A DNA stretch of 64,000 bases from Sphingomonas sp. HMP6 (GCF_013374095.1 NZ_AP022672.1:2107501-2171500), one strand, 5' to 3'; shown: positions 17,164 through 29,473, numbered from the stretch's first letter. Notes: generated by a model from the sequence alone, not told the origin. Program-made: numbers and translations.

Positions 17164-18753
17164 TTACGGTCCGACATCCTCCGCCGCTGCACGCCTGCGT
17201 ACCGACGAACTTTCCGCGAACCCTAACGCCTTGGCGATCGGGGCGTTCCAGCCATAAGGATCGGTTCGAAAGGCGACATGGCCGTCGGTTTCGACAAAGG
17301 CGTTGTGGTAGAGCAACCGCACTGGAATTTGCTTCGGCAGGGCGACCAGGGTGTATTTGCCGCTGGCATGCGCGCGCTCCCATTGATCGGCGATGCCTTC
17401 GTCCTCTGCGATGCGTTGCGCAAAACCGAGCGCATTCTCGACCCGTACGCACCCGTGGCTCAAGTAGCGCGCGCTACGATCGAACAGCGTCGGCGCGGAC
17501 GTGTCATGCAGGTAGATCGCATAGTCGTCACGCATGTCGAACTTGACGAGCCCTAGGGCGTTGTTCGGCCCCGACTGCTGAATGATCCAGCCATTCCTGC
17601 GGACCATATTGCGCCGCCGGAGATAGGCGGCGCTGACGCCCGCCATTTCCCCTTTCTCGATCGACTTGGGGATCGTCCAAGTTGGATTGGCAACCAGCCG
17701 GAACATCGGAGCCAGCAACTGGGGGGTCTCCTTGCCAGGCTGACCCACGATGACGCGGCGGCTGTCGACCAGCTTACCGTCCCGATAATAAAAGAGCCGT
17801 GCTGCGGCGGTGTTCACGTCGATGCGCGTTGGCGGCGGCGTGCGCGTGAGCCAACGCAGGCGCTCCAGCGCCACCGCCAGTGCGACCGCGCGATCACCCG
17901 GCCGCAAATTGAGAATTTCGAGCGTCGCGGGACCGATGACGCCATCTGCTGCGATACCATAGTCCCGCTGCAGGCTTTTTACGGCGTCCGCAATCCGCGT
18001 TGTGTAGCGATTAGCGTCGAGCGCCGGAGACGGGGCTCCTTTCGAGGCGCCTTCGGCATTGTCGAGCGTCAAATATTCGGCGCCGACCAGATCGGCAACG
18101 ATCGCAGGAACTCTTATATCGGTGTCGCCAACGCGGAGAATGCCGGTCGCGATCTTTGCCTGATCGCCCCCATCGCTTTGAGAACGCGCGGCGAGATAGG
18201 CTTGGGAGAGGCGTTTATACACATCGTCTTGCGGCGCGAGACTGGCGAGCCACGTGTCCAGCGTGCCATCCGTGATCGCTTGCGCGAGCGGCGTGGCGAG
18301 ATCCGTATCAGGCCGTGGCAGCGTGTAGATCGCGTGCAGTTTCGACGGGTCGGTCGCCCCGCGCGCGAGCGCTGCCGCATAGTCCAAGGCCGCTCGCGTC
18401 AGGGCTATTTCGCGACCCGCTGGGCTCGGCGACGACTTGGACGTCTCGATAAAGCCGTGGCGATCAAGGCCGTGGCGGGGGCGCTCGGCTAAGCTGCGCT
18501 TGAGCGCGCGTTCTGCGGGATCAGACCAGACGGCCCGCCACCCGTTCGCTTCGTAAAAGCGCCGGGTCGCCGAATCGGTGGCGGCCGCGCGCAAGGCGGT
18601 GGTTAGGAGTGATCCCTCGGTTGCAGGGGTCTCGGCACTCGGTGCCGCTTGCAGAGGTGCGGCAGTCGCAACACCGCTGTGGCAGCCAGCCCACAGCATG
18701 ACCGGGAAAAGCATATGCAACGGTGGAGCAGTGCGAACGGTGCGTATTTTCAT
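17164..18753 (-). CDS. L,D-transpeptidase, YcbB type
   Basis: A periplasmic cell-wall enzyme that makes 3-3 cross-links in peptidoglycan. I choose ATG 18753, giving 529 residues with a hydrophobic export segment ([11 protein letters not shown]) just before a Cys; the frame is open up to 18873 but that extension is not signal-like. A scaffold region is followed by a peptidoglycan-binding module near residue 265 ([20 protein letters not shown]). The catalytic YkuD domain comes next, with IYLHDT and the active-site Cys in [10 protein letters not shown]. The order (scaffold, PG-binding, YkuD) matches YcbB/LdtD. Its immediate neighbours on both sides are gene remnants. Confidence 0.9.
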   Translation of the reverse strand: MKIRTVRTAPPLHMLFPVMLWAGCHSGVATAAPLQAAPSAETPATEGSLLTTALRAAATDSATRRFYEANGWRAVWSDPAERALKRSLAERPRHGLDRHGFIETSKSSPSPAGREIALTRAALDYAAALARGATDPSKLHAIYTLPRPDTDLATPLAQAITDGTLDTWLASLAPQDDVYKRLSQAYLAARSQSDGGDQAKIATGILRVGDTDIRVPAIVADLVGAEYLTLDNAEGASKGAPSPALDANRYTTRIADAVKSLQRDYGIAADGVIGPATLEILNLRPGDRAVALAVALERLRWLTRTPPPTRIDVNTAAARLFYYRDGKLVDSRRVIVGQPGKETPQLLAPMFRLVANPTWTIPKSIEKGEMAGVSAAYLRRRNMVRRNGWIIQQSGPNNALGLVKFDMRDDYAIYLHDTSAPTLFDRSARYLSHGCVRVENALGFAQRIAEDEGIADQWERAHASGKYTLVALPKQIPVRLLYHNAFVETDGHVAFRTDPYGWNAPIAKALGFAESSSVRRRAAAEDVGP

Positions 18754-18872
18754 GTTCAAGATATACGACGCAGCTACCGGATAGGTCCACACCCGTGCGG
18801 CGGAAGCGCGCGGGGTCGTGCGCTTTGTGCGGACATTTTCATGGCCTTCAGCTTTTCTGCCTATCGAGACCA

Positions 18873-19127
18873 ATGGCTTCCCCGTGGCGGCAGCCTGTCA
18901 CGCGACGTCTTGCCGGCATCGTCGTCGCGCTCGCCCTGATCCCAGAGGCGATCGGCTTTTCGGTGATTGCGGGAGTCGATCCGCGGATCGGCCTGTGCGC
19001 CTCGGTCGCTATCGCGATGACGATCGCGCTGATCGCGCATTCGGGATCGGCCTTGGTCTGCAAACACCGATTGTATCACGGTCTCGCAAAGCCGTGGCGT
19101 AGAGCGCTCTGCGGACCGGCCGAATGA
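18873..19127 (+). pseudogene. SulP-type anion transporter remnant (N-terminus)
   Basis: The segment [20 protein letters not shown] followed by [19 protein letters not shown] is the conserved first-helix region of SulP sulfate/bicarbonate permeases. From an ATG at 18873 the frame keeps homology for about 60 residues and then runs into unrelated Lys/Arg-rich sequence, stopping at 19127. A full SulP is around 500 residues, so this is a fragment. From 19128 to 19369 I see no gene. Confidence 0.7.
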
Positions 19128-19364
19128 TGCAACCTCGCCTTGTCACGGCAGAAGGGGGTTTATCTGGCTGATTTTGGGCACGCGGTCGGCCTGTGCAACG
19201 ATCTTAGGCGGATCAGCGTTGAACGATTGGCACCGAAGGTCCGCCGCTGAGCACGCAAAATGATTCCTTGCGCGTGGGGACGCGCGAAATCTCCCGATGA
19301 GGGACGCCGGTTCGGCTAAGGGCGGCGTACAATGCCTGCTCAAGCGAGGGGTAAACCCTTCACC

Positions 19365-19379
19365 CTGACATGATGTCAG
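19365..19379. promoter_or_regulatory. Inverted repeat at the copper ATPase 5' end
   Basis: A perfect 7-base palindrome, CTGACAT-G-ATGTCAG, spans the first two in-frame ATGs of the ATPase ORF. If translation starts at the better-spaced ATG 19397 the repeat lies in the leader, where a metal-responsive repressor or activator could bind. No regulator gene is adjacent. Confidence 0.35.
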
Positions 19380-19396
19380 ACCCTATTGGAGTTGGC

Positions 19397-21757
<2,361 letters not shown>

Positions 21758-21901
21758 CCATCGGGTAGGCATCTCAGGCGCGTGGCATCGCGCGGCGAAT
21801 GATGCGTCCCATGAGGCGATCGGCTCAACCCCCGCACCTGCCCGTCGGGAAAGGGGATATCGCAACTATTGCGGAGTGATCTGGAGTTGCGTCAGCACGG
21901 C

Positions 21902-21988
21902 GTTGATCCAGGATTTCTCCGGGTTGGCCCAGCAGACACAAATTCAGACATTTTTTGTGTCGCGCTTTCTGGGAACAGCTGGATCAAC
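21902..21988. repeat. Nested inverted repeat (possible structured element)
   Basis: Outer arms GTTGATCCAG (21902-21911) and CTGGATCAAC (21979-21988) are exact complements, and an inner pair GACACAAA / TTTGTGTC encloses an 11-base loop. Together they could fold into a branched hairpin of about 87 bases. It lies in the 479-base gap between copA and the first island gene, left of attL, and is part of the chromosomal flank. Nothing else in 21758-22072 looks coding. Confidence 0.4.
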
Positions 21989-22072
21989 CCGACCGATTAC
22001 CGGCGACTATGGATACAGATTTTCTTGGAAAACAGCCGCTTGCTGGATGCCTCTGGACGAGTTCACGGTAGA

Positions 22073-22090
22073 AAATGGTGCCGGAAGAGG
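22073..22090. repeat. attL, left copy of the tRNA-Leu 3' end
   Basis: AAATGGTGCCGGAAGAGG reproduces the end of the tRNA acceptor/T-arm (read on the minus strand: CCTCTTCCGGCACCA) with one C fewer than attR. No complete tRNA is present here, so it is the attachment-site copy and not a gene. Confidence 0.8.
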
Positions 22091-22150
22091 CACCAAAGGT
22101 GACCAACAAGTAACTGATTAAATTAGAAATTATCTATAGACCGCTCAAAA

Positions 22151-22172
22151 AGGCCCCCAAATAGGCCCCCAC
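22151..22172. repeat. Left integrase arm-type site (two AGGCCCCC units)
   Basis: Two AGGCCCCC units at a 12-base period, 61 bases inside attL. The same 22-base arrangement, with a single T-to-A difference, occurs at 33221-33242 just inside attR in the same orientation. Paired short repeats at both ends of an integrated element are typical integrase arm-binding sites. Confidence 0.6.
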
Positions 22173-22236
22173 CGCGAAAATTTATTTCGATTGTCGCGCC
22201 GCCGACGATCCGAAAATCGCTCTAGGTCGTAGTCGA

Positions 22237-22629
22237 TCATTCGACCTTTTTTGTCGAATTCCGAAGCGTCGTTCGCAAATGATGGTCAACGAAAAGTCCG
22301 TCGTGCGCCGGTCGTTTGTTTGCTTCCGAGATACGCGCCCACTCTGCTTCTAGCTGTGCTGGCGTTTTCGGTCGCGGTGGTCGCTTCGCCTTCTCGCGCG
22401 CGGCTTGGAGCTTGGCGAGGTGCAGCGGGGTGATATCGCTTTGGCGAAACCAGCAGGGGTTGCCGTGATCATCGGCCTCGAACGCAAATTCCCCGGCGCG
22501 GGCGCGCGTGTCGAGCTTGGCAGTGGTGGTGCCGATCAACGCGGCGGCGCGCTCGATGCTAAACCAATGCTCCGCACCGTCGAACCGGACCGGCGAAAGC
22601 TTGGCGGTCAGATTGCGCCGCCGCGTCAT
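22237..22629 (-). CDS. Small HTH-like protein coupled to the type IIG gene
   Basis: A 130-residue basic protein not assigned to a named family. Residues ~23-65 (WFSIERAAALIGTTTAKLDT, then a loop ending CWFRQSDI) resemble a MerR/excisionase-like winged helix. A Lys/Arg/Pro-rich helix follows (AKLQAAREKAKRPPRPKTPA). Its ATG overlaps the stop of the restriction-modification gene as ATGA (22626-22629), so the two are translated together. Possible roles are control of expression or an accessory subunit. It is the last gene of the cassette and points toward attL. Confidence 0.7.
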   Translation of the reverse strand: MTRRRNLTAKLSPVRFDGAEHWFSIERAAALIGTTTAKLDTRARAGEFAFEADDHGNPCWFRQSDITPLHLAKLQAAREKAKRPPRPKTPAQLEAEWARISEANKRPAHDGLFVDHHLRTTLRNSTKKVE

Positions 22630-25600
22630 CCCGCGACCACGGCGTCGGGTTGCCCGCCCATAAGCGTGTTGATGTAGGCAAGTGCGAGATCGCGGCTGCG
22701 ATATCGGCCATACGCTGCCATTTCTTGGCGCTCCACGATCGGGAAGGTGGAATAGATATAGCGGATATCGTCGCGGCTGGCGGCTGGGTTCGCCGGATCA
22801 TAGACGCCGTAGAGGATGAAATAGAGCGCATCGAGCTTGGCGCGCAAATGCAAGCGGCGGTCTTCGTCCCATACGAACGGCGGCAGCACGTCGCCCGCCG
22901 CGTCCACATAGCTCATATAGCGAGCGAAGTGGGCCATGTCGTGCGCGGTATAGGTCAGCTCCAGTACCGCCGCCTTCACGATATCGGCGGCGCTTTTGGG
23001 GCCGAACGGGCGGGCGTAGTCTGCGGGCGGGATGACGGGGAGTTGTTCGACGAGATACCAATTGAGATGCGTGCTTTGCGCCTTTTGCCTCGTCACATAA
23101 TCTAAAACCAAGGCGTTAAAATTCGCGAGCAAGAGGGCCTGATCCTCTACCGGGGCGTCACTCAACACCAAGGGTGCCGTATTACCAGCCGCGCGATTTG
23201 GGACAAATGATGCGATAAAGGTTCGGGCATCGGTTGCGCGAGCAATGTCCCGATAGGCAATCGTGGGGCCTTTCGCCGTGTCATTGGTCGCCACAATCCA
23301 AAATTGCGGCAAAGGCGAAAAGGTGTGATCGGCCTTCATGTCGGCGGTCACGTCGCCACTCAGCGCGGCATTGTGCAGGTTTTCTTCGTTCACCGTCACC
23401 GAAGCGGCACGATGATCAAATTGGTGAATCATTCGCCCGACGTACAGGGGCACCCACTCGCCATCCTTAGATTGCCAGCGGTTACCGCCGATCGGCCACG
23501 CACCTTCCTGTTCCTCCAATTCTAGCTTCGTTCGGAACAGGTGGCTGTCATTGGTCATATGAAACATAGTCGCGTACATTACCGGCCAAGCCTGAACCCG
23601 CGAAGGTCCGGATTTATCGACCAGTACTGGCAGTCGATCATAGATCGCGGTGGTCAGCGTCATGTCGCGCCGCGTTCGAAAAATCGGTGCGGTGCCGGTG
23701 TTCGGGTTGACGCGCGCAAAATCCGCCGCCGCGATAGGGAAGGCTTGATCGGGGTTTTTCCGTTCCTCCACCGACTGAAGGAAAAAGCCGCATTGTGCCG
23801 CCTGGAAAGTTCGATCGGGGCTGGCGATCATCGCGGCGAATTTGAAACGGCTGTCAACGTCCGGAAAGAAAGCCTCCAACGCGTATCGGGTGCGCCGGTT
23901 CTCGAAATCGAAAAGCGCTTTCAAGTGACCGCCGGTTGCCACCTTGCGGAAGAATTCGGACGCCGACAGGTCCGACGCGATGCCGCTCGGCGTCAACAGT
24001 CCTATCATCCCACCCGGTCGCACTAGCGAATGGGCACGTTCGACGAACAGGCTGTACAGGTTGATATCGCCCCGGCTTAGCAGGGGGTAATGGCCGGACT
24101 TGCGCGCGACGCGCAGCGTGTCGGCGGCGCGCCGATCCGCCTTTGCGAAATCGACGAACAGCGGATCGCCATCCGTCTTTAGCCTCAGAATCATCTTGGT
24201 ACGATCGGACGCTTTTTGTGATCGCGCGATTTCCGGTCGCCGTGCCGCAAACCATTCGACCTGTTGCAGCTTGATCCGGTCCCACGGCGGGTTGCCGACA
24301 ACGGCGTCGAAGCCCCCTTCCCGCCCCTTACTTGCCCAATTGCTCCACACCCCGGGAAAGGTGATTTGCCAGTTCAGGAAACGCTCTTCGCCGATCAGCG
24401 CGCGCGCCGCTGTCCAGATCGCGTGAAAGCGTTCGGCTTCGGCGGGCTTGGCGCGGTACGCTTCAGGGGCCTTTCGCCCGCGTGCAATTGGAATCGGTTC
24501 GCCGAATTGGCCGTCCAGCCATAGGCTGATCAGCGCCTTGTCCGCCCCCTTCAGGTCCAGCCAATCGAGCGCGTGCATGAAGCTGACAAAACCGTCCAGC
24601 GGCCCGGTTTGCGCTTCGACTTCATGCCACATATCGGCGGAGGTCTTGGCTTCGGCGATTTCGGCGTCGGTCAACGCTTCGATTCGTTGCATGACGGCGG
24701 CTTGGCGTTCGGCGTTGCGCAGCTCTTCCACGTAAAGCAATTCGCCACCCTTGCCCGCTTTGTCGATCGCATCGCGCACCCACAACCCGAACAGGCTATC
24801 CCCCGCCGCCAAGTGATGGTCGATAAAGCTGAGCGGAGCGCCCACCGTGAAGGTGTGCAGCCACAGTGACACCTTGGCGAGTTCGACCGCCATCGGGTTC
24901 TTGTCGGCCCCATAGACGCAGCGTTTGAGCACCATCCGCTTGACCAGCTGTGGGTCGTCCAATTGCTCTTCGCTAACGGTCCAGCGGGCATCCTCGGCAT
25001 TGTGGCGGATGGTCGCGCGGACCTTGCGGATTTCCTCGGCAACGGGCGATTCGTAATCCAGCCCAGCCGTGTCGCGGGCAAGCGTGCGCGCTTCGTCGAT
25101 CGCGTCCAGCGTGTGATTGGTCAGCCTATCGACAAGGCTAACGAGGAAATGGCCGGACCCCATTGCCGGGTCGCAGATTCGAAGCCGGGTGATTGCCTTG
25201 GCCGGATCGACCTTCTGCAATTGCGCGATGCGATAATCTTCGCTGTCCGCCGCCTTCAACCGACCTAATTCGGCTTTGAAGGCGGTCAGCGCGTCGGTGA
25301 TCAGCGGTTCGAGCGTTTCGTCCAGGATCAACAGCACGAGGTCGTCGGGCGTGTAATAGCTGCCCGAATTTTTCCGCGCGAAGATATTGGGCCGGATATC
25401 GACCGCGCCCGCTTCGTCGCGGATCAGCTCGAATTCCAGCAATCGCTCATAGATCGAACCGAGTTGCTGCACCGACAAATCGCGATAATTGATGTAGCGC
25501 CGCCGCCCACCGTGTTGCTCGAACGACAGAATATCGATCGCTTCGGCCATCACGTCATCGCCAAGCGCAATCGCCTTCAATAACGGCGTCTTTTCGGCGT

Positions 25601-26717
25601 TGAACAGCCCGCCATTGTACGGCGGCAAGCCGACCGATGCGTCGCCAAGGTCGATCATCTCGGCAAGATTGGCGAAGTGATTCCAAATATTCTTCGCGAC
25701 CGACGAAAACACGTCGCCTTCATCCTTGCGCCGCCCGATTTCCAGCCGCCGGTCGCGCAGCGCATAATCGTCGAAGCGCTTGTCACGCACCGGCAACAGG
25801 CCCCGGTCTTCGGCATACAGAACGAACAGCAATCGATAGAGCAGGATCAGCGTCGCTTGGCGCACGTCGTCCAGATCGGTCGCGGCGGGCGCGGCGCGGG
25901 CCACCGCCTTGCCCAGCGCCGGGTACAGCCGCGTAAACACAAGGTCCGACAAGCTTTTGGCGACCCGCTCCTCATAGAAAGCGGCTTCGCGGCGGGCTGT
26001 GTCGTGAAAGCTAGGGGCCTTCGCGCTCGCTCGCTCGAACGCCGTCCGCGAAAACATGGCGACGAACACCGCCAGCCAATGGTCGCGCTCCCCGTCGGTG
26101 ACGCCGGTATCGAGCAAATCGCCGTCCAGCCGCATGATGCGCGCAAGGTCCAGCTCCAGATAATCGTCGATCGTCGAGCGCGCGCCCGAAAAATACAGCC
26201 GCCACTTGCTGCCATTGGTCAAAATCCCCCAGCGCAGATCGCCATTGGTCAGATCGTCGATCCGGCGAAGGTAGCGCAGCAATTGGGTTGAAGGTGTGTC
26301 CTTTTCGGTCTTGCCTTCGGCCCGGTCGAGCGCGCGGCCCCACCGCTTGCTTTCGATGATCGCTGCGCCGAATTGGTAACGCAGCCACTCTTGCGGATGC
26401 CCGTTCGCATTGGCCTTCGCCGCCGCGTCGATGAACAGCAAGCCGTCCGGCACGTCCAGCCGCCCGGTGGCAGACAGGTTCTGTTGCGTGAGATATTCGG
26501 TCCAGCCCAGCAACCCGAGGATTGGCCAGATCAAATCGCCTTCGGTGGTCGCTTCGTTCGGTTTGCTGGCATGCGGGAAGCCCGACAGAATCTTGGCGAG
26601 CGCCGATCGGGTGGCGGCGGGATCGACCGCGCGATACTGCCCGGTGTCCGTTATGCCCTTAGACAAATAGTCTTGCGTAAACAGCGCACCGGACGTGAAC
26701 AGGCTAGGATCATTCAT
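22626..26717 (-). CDS. Type IIG restriction-modification enzyme (Eco57I-like fused nuclease-methylase)
   Basis: A 1363-residue single-chain restriction enzyme. Near the N-terminus a PD-(D/E)xK nuclease is suggested by VPDGLLF (Asp91) and AIIESKRW (Glu122, Lys124). A helical connector follows, then an N6-adenine methyltransferase with NSGSYYTPDDL (~450), motif I DPAMGSGHFL (~516-525) and catalytic motif IV NPPW (~809-812). The last ~450 residues are the likely target-recognition region (HMTNDSHLFRTKL, LNWYLVEQLPVIP). Such proteins both modify and cut at their recognition site. Length and N-terminal nuclease argue against BREX PglX. Its neighbours are a tyrosine recombinase 90 bases upstream and a small HTH-like gene coupled downstream. 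Confidence 0.88.
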   Translation of the reverse strand: MNDPSLFTSGALFTQDYLSKGITDTGQYRAVDPAATRSALAKILSGFPHASKPNEATTEGDLIWPILGLLGWTEYLTQQNLSATGRLDVPDGLLFIDAAAKANANGHPQEWLRYQFGAAIIESKRWGRALDRAEGKTEKDTPSTQLLRYLRRIDDLTNGDLRWGILTNGSKWRLYFSGARSTIDDYLELDLARIMRLDGDLLDTGVTDGERDHWLAVFVAMFSRTAFERASAKAPSFHDTARREAAFYEERVAKSLSDLVFTRLYPALGKAVARAAPAATDLDDVRQATLILLYRLLFVLYAEDRGLLPVRDKRFDDYALRDRRLEIGRRKDEGDVFSSVAKNIWNHFANLAEMIDLGDASVGLPPYNGGLFNAEKTPLLKAIALGDDVMAEAIDILSFEQHGGRRRYINYRDLSVQQLGSIYERLLEFELIRDEAGAVDIRPNIFARKNSGSYYTPDDLVLLILDETLEPLITDALTAFKAELGRLKAADSEDYRIAQLQKVDPAKAITRLRICDPAMGSGHFLVSLVDRLTNHTLDAIDEARTLARDTAGLDYESPVAEEIRKVRATIRHNAEDARWTVSEEQLDDPQLVKRMVLKRCVYGADKNPMAVELAKVSLWLHTFTVGAPLSFIDHHLAAGDSLFGLWVRDAIDKAGKGGELLYVEELRNAERQAAVMQRIEALTDAEIAEAKTSADMWHEVEAQTGPLDGFVSFMHALDWLDLKGADKALISLWLDGQFGEPIPIARGRKAPEAYRAKPAEAERFHAIWTAARALIGEERFLNWQITFPGVWSNWASKGREGGFDAVVGNPPWDRIKLQQVEWFAARRPEIARSQKASDRTKMILRLKTDGDPLFVDFAKADRRAADTLRVARKSGHYPLLSRGDINLYSLFVERAHSLVRPGGMIGLLTPSGIASDLSASEFFRKVATGGHLKALFDFENRRTRYALEAFFPDVDSRFKFAAMIASPDRTFQAAQCGFFLQSVEERKNPDQAFPIAAADFARVNPNTGTAPIFRTRRDMTLTTAIYDRLPVLVDKSGPSRVQAWPVMYATMFHMTNDSHLFRTKLELEEQEGAWPIGGNRWQSKDGEWVPLYVGRMIHQFDHRAASVTVNEENLHNAALSGDVTADMKADHTFSPLPQFWIVATNDTAKGPTIAYRDIARATDARTFIASFVPNRAAGNTAPLVLSDAPVEDQALLLANFNALVLDYVTRQKAQSTHLNWYLVEQLPVIPPADYARPFGPKSAADIVKAAVLELTYTAHDMAHFARYMSYVDAAGDVLPPFVWDEDRRLHLRAKLDALYFILYGVYDPANPAASRDDIRYIYSTFPIVERQEMAAYGRYRSRDLALAYINTLMGGQPDAVVAG

Positions 26718-26807
26718 ACGCGCACCAATGTTGACCGGTGATCGCCATGAATCCCCCCGATTTCAACGGACAGCTTAGCGGGGGCCATACCACGCGGGCA
26801 AGGTGGG

Positions 26808-27902
26808 TCAGGCCTTTCGCTGAATTGCCACGATCAGGGCGCGGACAGTCGGATCGTCCATAAGATCATTTGCTGAGTGCGACCTTCCCGCCGCGCGGAT
26901 CAGTTCGCCTTGTCGATGCGTCGGGACGGTGCCGTAGCTGGTAAAGGTGGTCAGCACGTCGGCATGGCCAAGATTTTGCGACCATGCCTTCATGGCCTCC
27001 GCTGATAGGTCGAGCGACATGCCGAAACGCACCAGCATGTCGCGAAAGCTATGCGGATTGAAGTAGGGCAACCCCGCCGCCGCGAACGCACGCCGGAATA
27101 TGTCGCGAATCGGCGATGTCGTGGTCCAGCCATTTCGGGATAGTTTGGTCGCAATAAAGCTCCCGCTTTCGTCCAGCCCCACGTGCGACGCCGGGAACAG
27201 CGGATCGCTGGCACTCCATAAATGATCGCGGGTCAGTTCCTCGCACCATGCCGCAAGGATCGCGAGCGCGTCGCCGCCGATGGGTTTGAAATAGGTTCGG
27301 AACGTCTTCGCGAATTTGGTCCGAACCGCTCGTGCATCCTGTTCGACATAGCCGCCCGCCAGATCGACGTGCCGGAGCTGGAACGATGAAAGCGCCCGTA
27401 CTCGTGCGCCGGTCAATGCGGTGAACGCCAATAGCGCCCGGTCGCGCCGTTGCAGATCGGTAGCGACCGGCATCGCGGACAAGACATGGTGAACCTGTTC
27501 CAGCGTCGGCACCGGCTTTTCGCGCACCGCCGTGGCGACCGCCACATCCTTGTGACTGAGGTTGAAATAATCGGCATCGGCATATTGGATATGCGACTTG
27601 AAACCGGGAACGTGCGCCAGCCAAAAGAAGAAAGCCCGCAAGTCGCGCATGGTGGAATTGAGCGTCGCCTTGCTCAGTCGTTCGCCAGTCCGCGCGTTGG
27701 CGGCATCGGCAAGCTTGGCCTTGAACGCCATCGCCTGTTCGCGGTGAAATCGTTTGAAGTCGCGCGCCTTGGTCGATTCCTCGAACCGCGCAAGGGACTT
27801 GGCGACGCCATCGATCGTGGCTTCGTCCTGTCGTTTTGCGTCCACCAGGTAACGGAAGTAATCGCGCTTGATCCGCTCATTTGCCGCGTTGTGTTTCATC
27901 AT
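26808..27902 (-). CDS. Tyrosine recombinase associated with the type IIG gene
   Basis: A 364-residue site-specific recombinase distinct from the island integrase. An N-terminal SAM-like core-binding domain (residues ~10-100) is followed by the catalytic domain. The complete residue set is visible: Arg in TGARVRAL, a Lys in RTKFAKTF, HSFR, LGH and the nucleophile Tyr in TSYGTV. Two ATGs at 27902 and 27899 are possible starts; the upstream gene originally ended in a stop overlapping them (see the separated 3' end). Its presence between regulatory genes and a restriction enzyme suggests a role in moving or rearranging the cassette, though DNA targets are unknown. Confidence 0.9.
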   Translation of the reverse strand: MMKHNAANERIKRDYFRYLVDAKRQDEATIDGVAKSLARFEESTKARDFKRFHREQAMAFKAKLADAANARTGERLSKATLNSTMRDLRAFFFWLAHVPGFKSHIQYADADYFNLSHKDVAVATAVREKPVPTLEQVHHVLSAMPVATDLQRRDRALLAFTALTGARVRALSSFQLRHVDLAGGYVEQDARAVRTKFAKTFRTYFKPIGGDALAILAAWCEELTRDHLWSASDPLFPASHVGLDESGSFIATKLSRNGWTTTSPIRDIFRRAFAAAGLPYFNPHSFRDMLVRFGMSLDLSAEAMKAWSQNLGHADVLTTFTSYGTVPTHRQGELIRAAGRSHSANDLMDDPTVRALIVAIQRKA

Positions 27903-27954
27903 GTCGTCGGTTGCCTTTCCACTTCACTGTTTAGGGAGGGCGGAGCGCTCCCCT
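27899..27954 (-). pseudogene. Detached 3' end of the Zn-finger/HTH gene, cut off by IS1380
   Basis: Read on the minus strand after deleting the insertion and one TTAA copy, this stretch continues the frame of the gene at 29596-30025. It adds KGSAPPSLNSEVERQPTT and a TGA that overlaps the ATGATG start of the recombinase. It is therefore the lost C-terminus of that gene and the original translational coupling site, now 1.6 kb away from its body. Confidence 0.8.
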
Positions 27955-27958
27955 TTAA

Positions 27959-27980
27959 CCTGATCTATTCACCGGCAGCG
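27959..27980. repeat. IS1380 left terminal inverted repeat
   Basis: 22 bases ending in CACCGGCAGCG, directly preceded by the TTAA target copy. It pairs with the right end at 29574-29595 with six mismatches. Confidence 0.75.
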
Positions 27981-28120
27981 TTTCTCAGCCGATGGGTCAG
28001 CGCAGGCGTCGTGTAGCCGCAGGCAGGGCGCATGGGTCCCAAGCGCCTGTCTCATCGCGGGTTCACAGTTTGGGGCGGAGTTGATGGGCGGGGTTCGTTT
28101 GGCGGCCACTGCCGCATCGA

Positions 28121-29473
28121 TCATGGTCCCGTGGTGCGCAAGTTGAGCGCGATGGATCGGAACAGCGCGGCATCGGGACAGGCGCTTGCGAAGGCGATGC
28201 GGATGCGGCTGGTGGTTTCGACGACGCGCGCGGCGACCTTGAGCAGCCGCAGGCGGATGGTCGCGAACTCGGCGGTGCGGAGCGTGGCGGTTGCGGGCAT
28301 AGCGTGCCGCACGGCCCACATCAGCCAGTAGGCGGCGGTGTGAAGGATGAGCCGCATCTGATTGGCGTTGGCCGAGCAGCAGGAGGTTCGGTCGCTCTTC
28401 AGCTGCGTTTTATGCAGCTTGATCAAGTTTTCCGCCTGGCCGCGGGCGCAGTAAAGCGTGTCATAGATCCGTTCAGCGCTGCCCTCGGCAAGCGAGGTGA
28501 CAACGAGGCGGATGTCGAGGCCGAGGCTGCTCGCCTCGATGCGAGCAACGACGCGACGTTCGGTATTCCCCCAGGTTTTCGCAGCGTAGCGCGTCTCTGC
28601 GTAACGCCTTAGTTCGACCAGTCCCTGCAATGCCCGGTCGGTCGCGCAGGCATCGCCTTCCCGAACGATGACGGGATCGGCGTGGAGCGTGCGGTTGCCG
28701 GGCAGCCCGAAGATGTAGTCGATTCCGTTCGCCTCGCACCAGGCCATCGGCTCTGGCCGACCGTAATGACCATCGCCGCGCAGCGTGATCCGGGTATCGG
28801 GCCAGTGGCGACGGATACGTCGCACGAGCCGGCGAACATGGCCGGCGACTTCCTTGCCCGACGGCGTTTTGCCGGTGCGCAGCAGCATCGCAACCGGCCG
28901 CCCGGTAGCGGTGTCGTAGACATGGATCGGCAGGAAGCAGCGCTCGCCGTAGTGGCCGTTCCAGAAAGAGAGCTGCTGCGCGCCGTGTACGACGTCGACG
29001 GTATCATCGATGTCGAGCGTCACCGCCGCAGGTGGCACGGGGTAGCTCGCGCAATAAAGGTCGACCAGCGTACCGGTCAGACGGATCAACTCGCGCGTAG
29101 TCGGCGCGTTTTCCCACCGGCTCATCGTCGGCTGGCTGGCCAGCCCGAACGGATCACCCGGCAGTTTGCCGAGCGCCAGCTTGAACCCTGGATCATGCCG
29201 CAGGGCGTCGAGATCATTGGCGTCTTCATACCCACACGAGATCGCGAGCATGCGGGCGCGCAAGATGTCGGCGACCCGGTGGATCACCCGACCCTGATCG
29301 CGCGGATCAGCGATGCAGGCGGCGAGCCGATCCGCGATCCCCAACCGCCGCTCGGCCTGTGCGAGCAGTAGCACGCCGCCGTCCGACGTCAGCCGACCGC
29401 CGTCGAACGCGGCGGTGATTTTTCGACCACGAATGGCTGGGAAGGTGAAGGAGAACCCACTATCGTCGGCCAT
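28121..29473 (-). CDS. IS1380-family DDE transposase
   Basis: A 450-residue transposase that looks intact. Catalytic-region signatures are DIDDTVDVVHGAQQ (first Asp), LRGDGHYGRPEPM (second Asp) and CARGQAENLIKLHKTQLKSD (the Glu-containing RGxxEn.IK pattern typical of IS1380). The start ATG 29473 lies 122 bases inside the right end. No frameshift is visible, so the element may still be active. Confidence 0.93.
   Translation of the reverse strand: MADDSGFSFTFPAIRGRKITAAFDGGRLTSDGGVLLLAQAERRLGIADRLAACIADPRDQGRVIHRVADILRARMLAISCGYEDANDLDALRHDPGFKLALGKLPGDPFGLASQPTMSRWENAPTTRELIRLTGTLVDLYCASYPVPPAAVTLDIDDTVDVVHGAQQLSFWNGHYGERCFLPIHVYDTATGRPVAMLLRTGKTPSGKEVAGHVRRLVRRIRRHWPDTRITLRGDGHYGRPEPMAWCEANGIDYIFGLPGNRTLHADPVIVREGDACATDRALQGLVELRRYAETRYAAKTWGNTERRVVARIEASSLGLDIRLVVTSLAEGSAERIYDTLYCARGQAENLIKLHKTQLKSDRTSCCSANANQMRLILHTAAYWLMWAVRHAMPATATLRTAEFATIRLRLLKVAARVVETTSRIRIAFASACPDAALFRSIALNLRTTGP

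Noticed and set aside
22073..22090. A tRNA gene at the left island end
   Set aside because: Only the last bases of a tRNA are present; no anticodon arm precedes it.
21869..22121. Two small open frames left of attL
   Set aside because: They run through the inverted repeat and attL, differ in frame, and show no conserved pattern or ribosome site.
22626..26717. BREX PglX or DISARM methylase identity for the large enzyme
   Set aside because: It carries its own N-terminal PD-(D/E)xK nuclease and no other BREX or DISARM gene is nearby.
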